Origin: Dehalococcoidia bacterium
GTDB lineage: Bacteria; Chloroflexota; Dehalococcoidia; Lucifugimonadales; UBA3495
Assembly (NCBI GenBank): GCA_022827095.1
Contig: JAJDTP010000009.1
Span: 1 to 64,000 of the forward strand
Length of the DNA: 64,000 nucleotides
Reading direction: 5' to 3'
Shown here one piece after another: positions 53,423 through 62,275 of the stretch. The notes below the pieces were generated by a model that was not told the DNA's origin, did not search any database, and saw only the letters and a program-made list of their open reading frames with translations. The position numbers were made by a program, and so were the translations under genes. Within the stretch, counting starts at the first letter, position 1, and each line of letters opens with the position of its first letter.

Positions 53423-53679
53423 CTGCAATGAGGATGGTAGCTCCCAACCCGTATGAACTTGCTGCAATCCAACCCAGAGTCATCGCCAATACGACGCAAC
53501 TGCCGACTACCGCCAACCAGAAGGAATTCGGTAATATAGCCTGCGATCGCTATTGCGAAACCGACGCAACCTACCAAAAGTAACCCTACGCTGATGCGGT
53601 TAACGGTGGCGAAGGGGTTAGCCACTTTCGGAGAGTTCGGGGGTTTTTCGTCTTCCAGATTTGAAAGTGTATTTGGCAT
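53364..53679 (-). pseudogene. small membrane protein gene with probable frameshift
   Basis: The frame from 53679 has a polar N-terminus and a first helix, ISVGLLLVGCVGFAIAIAGY..., then changes character after EFLLV. In the +1 frame the sequence continues with a second hydrophobic segment, AVVGSCVVLAMTLGWIAASS, and GATILIAVSARLSRRNS, ending at TAA 53366-53364. The two helices look like one protein joined by a one-base shift near 53525. It may be an inactivated gene or a sequencing slip. Confidence 0.5.
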
Positions 53680-53711
53680 GGTCGTTCCCCCCTCGGATTC
53701 ACTACACCAGA

Positions 53712-54527
53712 CTACACCCGCACCTGCTGCGCCAGCGTCTGGTAGGTGACGGGAGAGGTTGCCACCAGGCCGGCGTCGACCGGAAGCACCACGCCGTTAA
53801 TCCAGCGGGCCTCGTTGCTGGCCAGGAACAGGGCGGCGTTGCCGATGTCCCAGGCCGTGCCTTCGGTGCGCAGGGGCGCCGAGGAGCTGCGGACCTGGCG
53901 CAGGTCGTCGTCCATGCGGGGCGCGACCATAGGGGTGTAGACCAAGCCGGGGGCAATGCAGTTGGTGCGTATGCCGTCCGGCCCGTGGTCGGCTGCCATG
54001 CTGATGGTCAGGCCAATCACCGCCGCCTTCGATGCAGTGTACGGCGTGCTGCTGTGGGCGCGCAGGCCGGCGATGGAAGAAATGTTGATGATCGAGCCGC
54101 CGCCGGCTTCGATCATGCGCGGGATGGCGAACTTGCTGGCCATGACGATGGTCTTCACGTTCACCGCCATGATGTGGTCCCAGTCCTCTTCGGACACTTC
54201 GACCACGGTTCCCCGGCGGGAGATGCCCACGTTGTTGTCCAGGATATCCAGCCGTCCGTAGCGTTCGATGCAGGTTTCGACCATGCGCTCGCAGTCGGCG
54301 GCCCTAGTCACGTCGGCCTGCACGGTGGAGGCCACGCCGCCCTCGGCCTGGATCATCTCCATGGTCTCCGCAGCCCTTTCCTCGGTGATGTCGACCAGCA
54401 GGACCTTTGCGCCTTCACGGGCGAACAGCGTCGCCGTGGCGCGGCCGTTGCCGACGCCGGGCCCGCTGGAGCCGGCCCCGGTTACGATTGCCACCTTACC
54501 TTCCAGTCGCGGGCTGCGTTCAGGCAC
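53712..54527 (-). CDS. SDR family oxidoreductase
   Basis: A 271-residue classical SDR. TGAGSSGPGVGNGRATA is an expanded cofactor loop; NNVGISRRGT follows strand 4; the active site is S-x-Y-x3-K in ISSIAGLRAHSSTPYTASKAA. It ends WINGVVLPVDAGL. Substrate unknown; likely an alcohol or hydroxy-acid in the catabolic network. Confidence 0.88.
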   Translation of the reverse strand: MPERSPRLEGKVAIVTGAGSSGPGVGNGRATATLFAREGAKVLLVDITEERAAETMEMIQAEGGVASTVQADVTRAADCERMVETCIERYGRLDILDNNVGISRRGTVVEVSEEDWDHIMAVNVKTIVMASKFAIPRMIEAGGGSIINISSIAGLRAHSSTPYTASKAAVIGLTISMAADHGPDGIRTNCIAPGLVYTPMVAPRMDDDLRQVRSSSAPLRTEGTAWDIGNAALFLASNEARWINGVVLPVDAGLVATSPVTYQTLAQQVRV

Positions 54528-54554
54528 TGCTGATTCCTCCGTATCGGGCCGCCC

Positions 54555-56114
54555 TCACTCGGCGATGGGGCGCGAAATTATCCACAAACTCGCGCAAGTG
54601 TAGCACACCATTAGCGCCAGCATGGGCGCCTGGCTGAGCAGCGCAGCACGCCGGGTGGAATAGATCCGCGTCGCCTGCACATGGGCCAGGTAGACGCCGG
54701 CGATGTGGCCAACCACGATAGCCAGGATCGAGAAATACCAGATGAAAACCGGCGACAGGATGCCGATGTTGATGACGGCATCCGCAGTACCGAAGAGGTC
54801 CCAACCCCAGCCGAAGGGGTCGGATGCCAGCACGATGAACCGCTGCCCATTGATGAACAGGAACCCGAGGAAGTGGGCGAAGTGGTAGGCCAGGGCAATG
54901 GGCAAGAGCGAGAACGTGAACCGGCGCAACAGTTGGCCGGTGTCCGGTTCGGCCTGCCCGGATAGCAGGACCATTGCCCCGCATGTAACAGCGAACAGCA
55001 GTCCGAATACCACGGGCAGCCCCAGCACGCCGATCAGGTTGGCGATGTAGCCGCCGTAGATCGGGAACTGGAGGAGAAACTGGCCGGTGAAGACCAGCCA
55101 CTCCGGCGTCGCGGACAGACCGTCGAAGGAAACCGTGGAGAGCAGCAGGATCACATGGAACACGACGGTGAGGGTAACGACGTCGAGGCGGTTCAGACCC
55201 ACGCAGGGCGGACGCAGGTTGAACTCCCGCTGCGGTGGCGGGGAAACGGCGTAGCACTCGTAGCAGTCGACACAGTCGGTTTCGCCAGCGGAGCAGCGGC
55301 CGTCGCTGGAGCATCGCCGACATCGCGACGTTGGCGATCGGACCTCGGTTACCGAGAAGCGGGACATGAAACCGTAAACCACCGTGAACCCCTCGGCGTT
55401 GCGCAGCCAGACCTCCCGCCCGTACACGTACATGCCAACGAAGTTGTACAGGGTGTAGAGCACGAGGATCCATCCCAGGGCTCGCGGTCCGGCGGTATCG
55501 GCGGCCACGGTTTCCAGGATGGCGAATCCCACGAACACGAGCACGGCCGGCCACGGACCGATCCTTGCGGGGTACCGATGGTGCAGGCTCAGCCGGCCTC
55601 CGCCCGATACAATCGCGAACGCCTGCTCGAGAAATCCCCACGTCGCTTTCCACGGGTTGACCAGCGCCCACAGGTTGCCGAACAGTGCAGTAAAGAAGCT
55701 CAGTCCCACCCAGAAGGCCACATAGATTGCGGCCGGCGCCGGGTTGAGCGCGGCCCGTTCGTTGCCGATCAGCGCCCCGACAATCACATAGACGGTCAGC
55801 GCCACCGACAGGGTTTTCAGCGTGGCGGTGACGGGTCGCGAGGCCAGCCAACGGACGGGCGCCAGGCGCAGCAGGTTGTACCGAGGATAGCGGGCGTGGG
55901 CTGCCCCGGCCCGCAAGAACACGGCAGCCACGACGAAGGACAACGCAACGGCGACCGCGCCAGCGACCACGAACAGGGAAAGGGGCAACGGGAGGTCGTA
56001 TCGCTCGCCGAATCCGTGAGCACTGGCGGCTACCGGGAAGCCAGCGACGAGAGCCGCGACCAACGCGGTCGCACCCAGGGGCAGGAGGATTCCAGCCGTG
56101 CGGCTTTTCATCAT
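54555..56114 (-). CDS. polytopic membrane protein with Cys-rich loop (fenitrothion hydrolase-like family)
   Basis: 519 residues with about ten to twelve hydrophobic segments. It starts with a signal-like helix ending SAHGFGERYDLPLPLSLF, a pattern I recall from a family annotated as fenitrothion hydrolase (FedA) in actinobacteria. A soluble loop of about 60 residues has six clustered cysteines (CRRCSSDGRC...CVDCYEC), a possible metal or Fe-S site. It overlaps the upstream FixH/YtkA-like gene by ATGA. True function in this organism unknown. Confidence 0.65.
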   Translation of the reverse strand: MMKSRTAGILLPLGATALVAALVAGFPVAASAHGFGERYDLPLPLSLFVVAGAVAVALSFVVAAVFLRAGAAHARYPRYNLLRLAPVRWLASRPVTATLKTLSVALTVYVIVGALIGNERAALNPAPAAIYVAFWVGLSFFTALFGNLWALVNPWKATWGFLEQAFAIVSGGGRLSLHHRYPARIGPWPAVLVFVGFAILETVAADTAGPRALGWILVLYTLYNFVGMYVYGREVWLRNAEGFTVVYGFMSRFSVTEVRSPTSRCRRCSSDGRCSAGETDCVDCYECYAVSPPPQREFNLRPPCVGLNRLDVVTLTVVFHVILLLSTVSFDGLSATPEWLVFTGQFLLQFPIYGGYIANLIGVLGLPVVFGLLFAVTCGAMVLLSGQAEPDTGQLLRRFTFSLLPIALAYHFAHFLGFLFINGQRFIVLASDPFGWGWDLFGTADAVINIGILSPVFIWYFSILAIVVGHIAGVYLAHVQATRIYSTRRAALLSQAPMLALMVCYTCASLWIISRPIAE

Positions 56115-56674
56115 TCAGCAGAGTTGCGCCGGCGCAGGGTGAGCCACGTCCAGGCGCCAACCGCGATGATTGCGATCAGCACGGCCGTGATCCAGATCCA
56201 CTGGATGCTGGCGCCCGGTTCGCCCACGTCAAGCGGCAGCACGAAGGTCTCTTCCCCCCGTTCTGACGCGACCGTTACGGATACGTCCCACAGGCCGGTG
56301 ATTGCGAAGGGTACGTCCACCTCGAAATAGCGCAGCGTTTGCTCATTCAGCACCTGGTGTGGCCCGAACCCCGTGGAACCGGGAGGCCCGGACGTGATCA
56401 CGGTCATCCGCACCTCTGTGTCGCGCAGTGGACGGGGATCGGCAACGTCAAACACCTGGATCGCCAGGTGGGTCTGAGGGATCACCGGCCGCGCCGGGAT
56501 GATCCCGACAACCATGCGGTAGGAGCCCTGGGTGCGATCCATGATGATGGTGGACGCGCCGTTGGCCTCGGCGGCGCCTGCCACCCACGGGCTCGCTGCC
56601 GAAGCCGTGATCGCCGCTGCGAAAGCGACGGTAGCAAACGCCATGAACAACCCTGGCGACATAGTCCGAAACAA
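56111..56674 (-). CDS. secreted/membrane YtkA/FixH-like domain protein
   Basis: 187 residues. N-terminal signal segment (LFMAFATVAFAAAITASAASPW), beta-rich Ig-like middle (YRMVVGIIPARPVIPQTHLAIQ; EVRMTVITSGPPG; GLWDVSVTVASERGEE) resembling FixH/YtkA, and a C-terminal helix (IQWIWITAVLIAIIAVGAWTWL) with a basic tail. FixH-like proteins assist metal insertion in cytochrome oxidase. The ATGA overlap with the Cys-rich membrane protein suggests they act together, perhaps in copper handling. Confidence 0.65.
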   Translation of the reverse strand: MFRTMSPGLFMAFATVAFAAAITASAASPWVAGAAEANGASTIIMDRTQGSYRMVVGIIPARPVIPQTHLAIQVFDVADPRPLRDTEVRMTVITSGPPGSTGFGPHQVLNEQTLRYFEVDVPFAITGLWDVSVTVASERGEETFVLPLDVGEPGASIQWIWITAVLIAIIAVGAWTWLTLRRRNSAE

Positions 56675-56765
56675 CGCGTTCCCTGCTTATCCGCGGGCAA
56701 AAATATGCCGCAACACAATAGCACGGGGCTGCGAGGAGCATCAACAGAAAGCATGCGCCGGTAAG

Positions 56766-56915
56766 TGTTCAGAATCCAGGAGGTTGTCATTGCGAGGCGC
56801 TTGCGCCCTGGCAATCTCGACGCCGTAGCAGCAATGTCCGCCTCAAAGGACTCCCCTGCACCAACGGGATTGCCTCGCTGCGCTCGCAATGACACTTTCC
56901 CTGCAAGTCTGAACA
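56766..56915. mobile_element. MITE-like palindromic element, TGTTCAGA family (150 bases)
   Basis: Terminal inverted repeats TGTTCAGA/TCTGAACA and core TGTCATTGCGAGGCGCTTG...GCTCGCAATGACA. Nearly the same as 38462-38609, including the CAAGTCTGAACAGTTACC end. It fills the gap between the YtkA/FixH-like gene and an SDR gene. Confidence 0.75.
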
Positions 56916-56994
56916 GTTACCATACGCCGCCATCGCTATAATGCCGGAACACGCGAGCGTCTAACGCAACGCATCGCTGATGCAGGAGAGTGGT

Positions 56995-57777
56995 ATGCCC
57001 TTCGCAGGATTGGATTTGACGGGACGAAAAGCGCTGGTCACCGGCGCGGCGCGGGGGATTGGCGCGACTCTGGCCGTTGGGCTGGCGCAGGCCGGCGCCG
57101 ACGTGGCTGTCACCGATATGGCGTCCGACGAGTCTTGGGAGGGACTGTCAGATGTAGTGATGCGCATCCGCAACGAGGGACAGATCGGCCTGGCCGGCGA
57201 CCTGGACGTGCAGGACGTTCCCGAGATCAGGCCGACGATCCGGCGCATGGCGGAGGACCTGGGCGGCCTGGATATCCTGGTTAACAACGCTGGCATCCGT
57301 CGGCGCGCGCCCGCGCTGGAGGTTACCGAGGAAGATTGGGACGCGGTTATGGACACCAACCTGAAGGGCTCTTTTTTCTGCTCGCAGGCGGCGGCCAGGC
57401 TGATGATCCCCAACGGCTTTGGCCGTATCATCAACATCGCCTCCCAGATGGCTGTGGTTGGCGCCGTGAACCGCGCTGCCTACTGCGCCAGCAAGGGCGG
57501 ACTGGCGAACCTGACCCGGGTGCTGGCTCTGGAATGGGCGCAGCATGGCATCACCGTGAACGCCATCGGCCCCGGCCCGACCACCACCCCCGGCCTGCTG
57601 GAAGCCGACGATCGCGACGCCGACGAGGTGCGCGCCGAGCTTGCCATCAAGATGCCCCTGGGTCGCCGCATGGACCCGGAGGAACTGGTGGGAGCGGCGA
57701 TTTACCTGGCCAGCGATTCCGCCGGCGCCACCACAGGCCACCTGCTGGTCGTCGATGGCGGATGGACGGCGTTGTAG
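56995..57777 (+). CDS. SDR family oxidoreductase
   Basis: A 260-residue classical SDR. TGAARGIGATLAVGLAQAG, NNAGIRRRAPALEV, and active site Tyr/Lys in NRAAYCASKGGLANLTR. It closes with TTGHLLVVDGGWTAL. ATG 56995 follows GGAGAG by six bases. Located 41 bases before a luciferase-like gene on the same strand; joint oxidation and reduction steps are plausible. Confidence 0.9.
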   Translation: MPFAGLDLTGRKALVTGAARGIGATLAVGLAQAGADVAVTDMASDESWEGLSDVVMRIRNEGQIGLAGDLDVQDVPEIRPTIRRMAEDLGGLDILVNNAGIRRRAPALEVTEEDWDAVMDTNLKGSFFCSQAAARLMIPNGFGRIINIASQMAVVGAVNRAAYCASKGGLANLTRVLALEWAQHGITVNAIGPGPTTTPGLLEADDRDADEVRAELAIKMPLGRRMDPEELVGAAIYLASDSAGATTGHLLVVDGGWTAL

Positions 57778-57817
57778 AATTGTTTGTACGTCGGCGCACT
57801 GAGGTAAGGATAGAGCC

Positions 57818-58942
57818 ATGAAATTCGGAATGTTCTACGAGTTGCAGATGCCGCGTCCGTGGACGGACAACGCCGAGTACGACACGCTGTGGAACGCGGT
57901 GAAGCAGGTGCAGTACGCGGAGGAAATGGGTTTTGAGCGGGTCTGGCTGGTGGAGCACCACTTCCTCACCGAGTTCGCTCACTCGTCGGCTCCGGAGGTG
58001 ACGCTGGCCGCGATGGCACAGCACACCAAGAAGATGCGGCTGGGCTTCGGCGTCGTCCTGGCTCCCGTGCATCACCCCCTCCACGTCGCGGCCCGGGCGT
58101 CCACCTTGGATATCCTCAGTGACGGTCGGGTGGACGTGGGTGTGGGCCGAACCAAGGGGCCGTACCAACTGACTCCCTTCGGCGCCGACGTGGCCACCAC
58201 CCAGAGCATGATGGTCGAGACCCTGGAGTGCCTGCCCCGCATGTGGTGCGACGAGGTTTTCAGCCACGACGGCGAGAACTGGCAGATCCCGCCCCGCGAG
58301 GTCATCCCCAGGCCGTTGCAGCAACCCCACCCTCCCCTGTGGATGGCCTGCACCCAGGAGGACACCTTCCGCCTGGCCGGCCAATTGGGCGTGGGCTGCC
58401 TGGTCAACACCCTGGGCGGCACCGACAAGACGCGCGGCCTGGTCAACGCCTACTACGAGGCCATCGAAAACGCCACGCCCGTGGGCAGGTTCACCAACCG
58501 GCAAGTGGTGGCCTCCACCATCGGCTTCTGCGACGAGGACGATGCGCGGGCCCGCCAGAAGGGAGCGGAGGTCGCCGCCTGGTACCTGGAGCAGAGCCGC
58601 CAGCGGTTCGTGCTGGAATGGGCCGGCGTGGACCATGACGCCGTTCCAGACGAGTACCGGTTCTACGTGCAGGGCGGCGCCGTGCGCGGCGGCGGTCCGT
58701 CCCGTCCCTCTGAGGACCCGCAGCAGCAGAAGCCGCCCAGCCCGGAGGAACTGCTGGCCGGCGGCGGTTACTGCGTCGGAGACCCCGACGCCTGCATCCG
58801 CGTCATCGAGGAGTTCGAGGCCATGGGCGTCGACGAGATAATGCCCATCTTCCAGGCCGGCCACGCCACCCACGAAGAGGTGATGAACTCCATCCGCCTC
58901 TTCGGCGAATACGTCATCCCCCATTTCAGGAATAAGAGCTAG
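57818..58942 (+). CDS. LLM class flavin-dependent oxidoreductase
   Basis: A 374-residue luciferase-like enzyme. MGFERVWLVEHHFLTEF, RLGFGVVLAPVHHPLHVAA, GRVDVGVGRTKGPYQLTPFG, and the C-terminal region with PSRPSEDPQQQKPPSPEELL, a Pro/Gln-rich insertion unlike the other copies. It has GAGGTAAGG before ATG 57818. It probably shares a transcript with the SDR upstream. Confidence 0.9.
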   Translation: MKFGMFYELQMPRPWTDNAEYDTLWNAVKQVQYAEEMGFERVWLVEHHFLTEFAHSSAPEVTLAAMAQHTKKMRLGFGVVLAPVHHPLHVAARASTLDILSDGRVDVGVGRTKGPYQLTPFGADVATTQSMMVETLECLPRMWCDEVFSHDGENWQIPPREVIPRPLQQPHPPLWMACTQEDTFRLAGQLGVGCLVNTLGGTDKTRGLVNAYYEAIENATPVGRFTNRQVVASTIGFCDEDDARARQKGAEVAAWYLEQSRQRFVLEWAGVDHDAVPDEYRFYVQGGAVRGGGPSRPSEDPQQQKPPSPEELLAGGGYCVGDPDACIRVIEEFEAMGVDEIMPIFQAGHATHEEVMNSIRLFGEYVIPHFRNKS

Positions 58943-59032
58943 CTTTGACATCGATAAACAGGATGGGCAGGATAGAACTGCTTATCTTGTATATCCTGTA
59001 TATCGATGTAGAAATAACATTGGAGATACTTG

Positions 59033-60172
59033 ATGACTACTGTGGAGCGGGTAGAAACGGTTGCGCAAACGGCGGGGGAGCATCGCACGCGGACTCCGGT
59101 CGTGTCCGTAGTCGCCACAACGCCGGAGACCGTTTTGGCCGACGTGGAGCGCGCCATGCGGCTGGCCGGCGCGGAGTCGGTCCTGTCACTGGAGCAAGAG
59201 ACCCTGCTCAAGATCAACATCTCGTGGCAGCACTGGTACCCCGGCTGCTCGACGACGCCGTGGCAATTGGAAGGCGCAGTCCTGGGCTTGCAGAACATGG
59301 GCCACCGCGACCTCATCGCCGCCCACAACGGCACGGTGGTGGTCGACTCCTTCGAAGGCGAGGTCAACAACAAGCACAGGCCGGTGCAGGACAAGTACAA
59401 CCTGCGCACCGTGCACCTGGACACGCCGCCGGAGCCTTGGATCCGCTACGAGCCCAAGGCGGAGATGCTGGTGTTGGACGACATCTACCCCGAGGGCATC
59501 GAGATACCGCAGATCTTCGCCGGCAAGAACATCGTCCACTTGCCCACCATGAAGACCCACGTCTTCACCACCATGACCGGCGCCATGAAGAACGCTTTCG
59601 GCGGCCTGCTGCACCGCAAGCGCCACTGGACCCACTCGGTCATCCACGAGACGCTGGTGGACCTCCTGGCGATTCAGCAGGAGATCCACCCCGGCATCTT
59701 CGCCGTCACCGACGGCACCTTCGCCGGCGACGGACCCGGCCCCCGTGCCATGCGCTGGCACATCAAGAATCGCATCGTGGCCGGCGCCGACCAGGTGGCC
59801 GTGGACGCAGTGGTCGCCTCGATGATGGGCTTCGACCCGCTGTCGCTGCGGTTCATCCGCCTGGCCCACGAACGCGGCCTGGGCGTGGGCGATATGCGGG
59901 ACATCGAGGTGGTGGGCGACGAGCCCGACATCAGCCGGGTCAACTGGAACTTCGCCGACAACGAGAACACCTTCGCCAGCCGCGGCCAGAAACTCATCTA
60001 CTGGGGCCCCCTCAAACCCCTGGAGAACGCCCTCCTCCGCTCCCCCATCGCCGCCTGGGCCTACACCGCCAGCAACCTCTACCACAACGGCTACTGGCTC
60101 AACACGATAGGCAAGGGCCGGGTCCGCAAGGCGCTGAAAACGGAGTGGGGAAGGTTGTGGCAGGGCTATTAG
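59033..60172 (+). CDS. DUF362 domain protein
   Basis: A 379-residue DUF362 protein. The family has a large alpha/beta domain with a conserved K-x-N block (LLKINISWQHWYPG), then NGTVVVDSF, GKNIVHLPTMKTHVFTTMTGAMKNAFGG and GDGPGPRAMR. No Fe-S ferredoxin domain with C-x2-C-x2-C is seen, unlike many members. Function unknown; some act in flavin/cofactor chemistry. GGAGA precedes ATG 59033. Confidence 0.85.
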   Translation: MTTVERVETVAQTAGEHRTRTPVVSVVATTPETVLADVERAMRLAGAESVLSLEQETLLKINISWQHWYPGCSTTPWQLEGAVLGLQNMGHRDLIAAHNGTVVVDSFEGEVNNKHRPVQDKYNLRTVHLDTPPEPWIRYEPKAEMLVLDDIYPEGIEIPQIFAGKNIVHLPTMKTHVFTTMTGAMKNAFGGLLHRKRHWTHSVIHETLVDLLAIQQEIHPGIFAVTDGTFAGDGPGPRAMRWHIKNRIVAGADQVAVDAVVASMMGFDPLSLRFIRLAHERGLGVGDMRDIEVVGDEPDISRVNWNFADNENTFASRGQKLIYWGPLKPLENALLRSPIAAWAYTASNLYHNGYWLNTIGKGRVRKALKTEWGRLWQGY

Positions 60173-60235
60173 GCTTTCGCATGGATGCACAGGATAGACA
60201 GGATTTTGGGTTAGAATGGCTGCACGGGGGTGACG

Positions 60236-61597
60236 ATGATGCACCTGATTGGAATGTGGTTCGGCGACGTTCCGCCGTTGACTCAGCGTATTAAGTTCAA
60301 GTTTGATGAGCACGTGAACGTGTTCGTCGGCCCAAACGCGTCCGGTAAAAGCACGGTGTTGATGGCACTGGCGCGGTACTTCGAGGTTCTGGACGGAGAA
60401 AGCGAAGCAAAGAGGCCATCGGATGATTTCTACATAGACGAAATGACTGAACTTGATTTTGATGATATTGTTGATGAAGAGGACCCGGAGCATAACATTA
60501 TAGCTGGAAGCTGGGATTGGTTCGGTAACCGCCAGGTGGGCAATCCAGCAGTTGTACACTTGAACTCTGTAAGAAATGGGTTGCCAGGTATATCTGTGCC
60601 GCATACTGACGGTGAAAGATACCAAACTGTCCTCGAGATTTTGTCCGGTCCGTTCAGTGGTTCCCAAACGTTAAAAGCATTAGATGCATTGGCGAGGGAT
60701 GCGCAGAAGAATCAGCCAGACTTGGTCAGTCTCATGAAGCGCCTTGGCATTAGGAGAGCCATTGAAGTAGCCGTAGAATGCAGCAAAAAGATTTGCCAAG
60801 AGGTGATCAACGATACTACTACCCGTCATTACAGAACAGCATCCGATGCCGGAGAATATCATGATGACCCAGCGGGTGATCTAGAGCAACCACTGGTCCT
60901 ACGCAGCGCAGCAATAAGCACAAGTGACGTTCGCAACTTCAATAACTACCCGGTACGAGAAAGGCCTGCACGTGACCTCGATTCTGGGCCAATATACATA
61001 GGGCACCTCAGTTCTGGAACCGAAGGAACACTACTGTGGGTTCAGTGGTTGGCGCTCAAAATGCTCCATCACTACGGCTTTGCGGATGAGTGGGAAAAAC
61101 AACCCGCCATTCTCCTCATCGACGAAATCGAAAATCACCTGCATCCCACCTGGCAGCGTCGTGTCATACCCGCGTTGCTGGAGCATTTCCCTGGCTTGCA
61201 GATCTTCGCCACCACGCACTCGCCCTTCGTGGTGGCCGGCTTGGAAAAGGGCCAAGTGCACATGCTGAAGCGCGATGCCAATGGCGTGGTTACCGCCAGC
61301 ACCAACGAACACGACATCATCGGCTGGACCACGGATGAAATCCTGCGCACGTTCATGGGCGTAGACGAGCCCACCGACCAACTCACCATCGACCGCCGCG
61401 AACGCTTGCTGGAGTTGCGCCGCAAGGACTCGCTTACTGATGAGGAAGCCGCCGAGATGGAAGAATTGCGGCGCCAGGTCAACGAGGACTTCCTGTCCAG
61501 CAGCACTCCGTTGGCGGCCCAGCGGGAACGCTACGGCGACATTATGCTGGAGTTCCTGCGCTCCCGACAGTCCGAGCTATCCCAGGACGGCAGTTAG
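60236..61597 (+). CDS. ptuA: ABC-type AAA ATPase, Septu PtuA-like
   Basis: About 453 residues. Walker A GPNASGKST near residue 33, ABC signature LSSGTEG, Walker B AILLIDEIENHLHP, and a switch HSPFVVAGL. The gene ends with a helical tail. Such one-gene ATPases followed directly by an HNH nuclease define Septu defence systems (PtuA-PtuB). The 5' half is lower in GC than neighbouring genes, suggesting horizontal gain. It lies 6 bases before the HNH gene. OLD-type ATPases without the nuclease partner are the alternative. Confidence 0.75.
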   Translation: MMHLIGMWFGDVPPLTQRIKFKFDEHVNVFVGPNASGKSTVLMALARYFEVLDGESEAKRPSDDFYIDEMTELDFDDIVDEEDPEHNIIAGSWDWFGNRQVGNPAVVHLNSVRNGLPGISVPHTDGERYQTVLEILSGPFSGSQTLKALDALARDAQKNQPDLVSLMKRLGIRRAIEVAVECSKKICQEVINDTTTRHYRTASDAGEYHDDPAGDLEQPLVLRSAAISTSDVRNFNNYPVRERPARDLDSGPIYIGHLSSGTEGTLLWVQWLALKMLHHYGFADEWEKQPAILLIDEIENHLHPTWQRRVIPALLEHFPGLQIFATTHSPFVVAGLEKGQVHMLKRDANGVVTASTNEHDIIGWTTDEILRTFMGVDEPTDQLTIDRRERLLELRRKDSLTDEEAAEMEELRRQVNEDFLSSSTPLAAQRERYGDIMLEFLRSRQSELSQDGS

Positions 61598-61603
61598 TCC
61601 ACG

Positions 61604-62275
61604 ATGCGGTGGATTGACCGGGGGCCGGAGCCTCCCGGAGTGGACGGCTATGCCCGTCAGTTCACACCGGGATGGGTTGACCACTTCCGCCATGGTCGAG
61701 GTGGGCGACCCACCGACTCGTTCTGGCGGGAATTTCGTTCGACGCTGGGAGTTCGGACGGCTGACATCTGCTGGTATTGCGAACGCCAATGCGAACCGGC
61801 GTCGGAGGCCGGAGGAAAGGCCGCTACCGTCGACCATTTCAAGCCACGGTCACGCTTCCCGGAACTGACCTATCAGTGGACCAACTGGGTGTTCAGTTGC
61901 CGCCGCTGCAACGAAGAACATAAGCAGGACAAATGGCCCGCTTTGGGGTACGTTGACCCATGCGCCGGCGACGAGCTGGAACGACCTGAACAGTTTTTCG
62001 ATTACGATACCGAAACCGGCGAAATAGTCGCGCATCCAACGCTCACCGGTGATGCCCGCCAAAAAGCATGGGCAACCATCGCGGATCTCGGACTAAACAA
62101 ACTGGATGTTGTCTTCTACCGTTTGGATTGGACGCGACAGTTCCTGGACGACTTGGGGATGTTTCCGGCAGGCGAGCGGAGAGCTTTCGTAGAGTTTTGG
62201 TTTGAGCAACCGCAGGAATTCCGGGGAGCGATTGCAATGACCGTAGCCCGGCTGGAGGCTTCAGGCGAGCTCTAG
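61604..62275 (+). CDS. ptuB: HNH endonuclease, Septu PtuB-like
   Basis: 223 residues. HNH finger: CWYCERQCEP, then TVDHFKPRSRFPEL, then TNWVFSCRRCNEEHKQDKW; the paired C-x2-C motifs bind zinc and the D-H is catalytic. The C-terminal half is helical (NKLDVVFYRLDWTRQFLDDLG). Immediate coupling to the PtuA-like ATPase supports the Septu assignment. Septu acts against phages by degrading nucleic acid when the ATPase is triggered; that role is inferred. Confidence 0.8.
   Translation: MRWIDRGPEPPGVDGYARQFTPGWVDHFRHGRGGRPTDSFWREFRSTLGVRTADICWYCERQCEPASEAGGKAATVDHFKPRSRFPELTYQWTNWVFSCRRCNEEHKQDKWPALGYVDPCAGDELERPEQFFDYDTETGEIVAHPTLTGDARQKAWATIADLGLNKLDVVFYRLDWTRQFLDDLGMFPAGERRAFVEFWFEQPQEFRGAIAMTVARLEASGEL

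Noticed and set aside
54520-56160. A 546-residue Arg-rich protein overlapping the polytopic membrane gene
   Set aside because: It is low in hydrophobic blocks and Arg/Gly-rich, typical of a GC-rich alternative frame.
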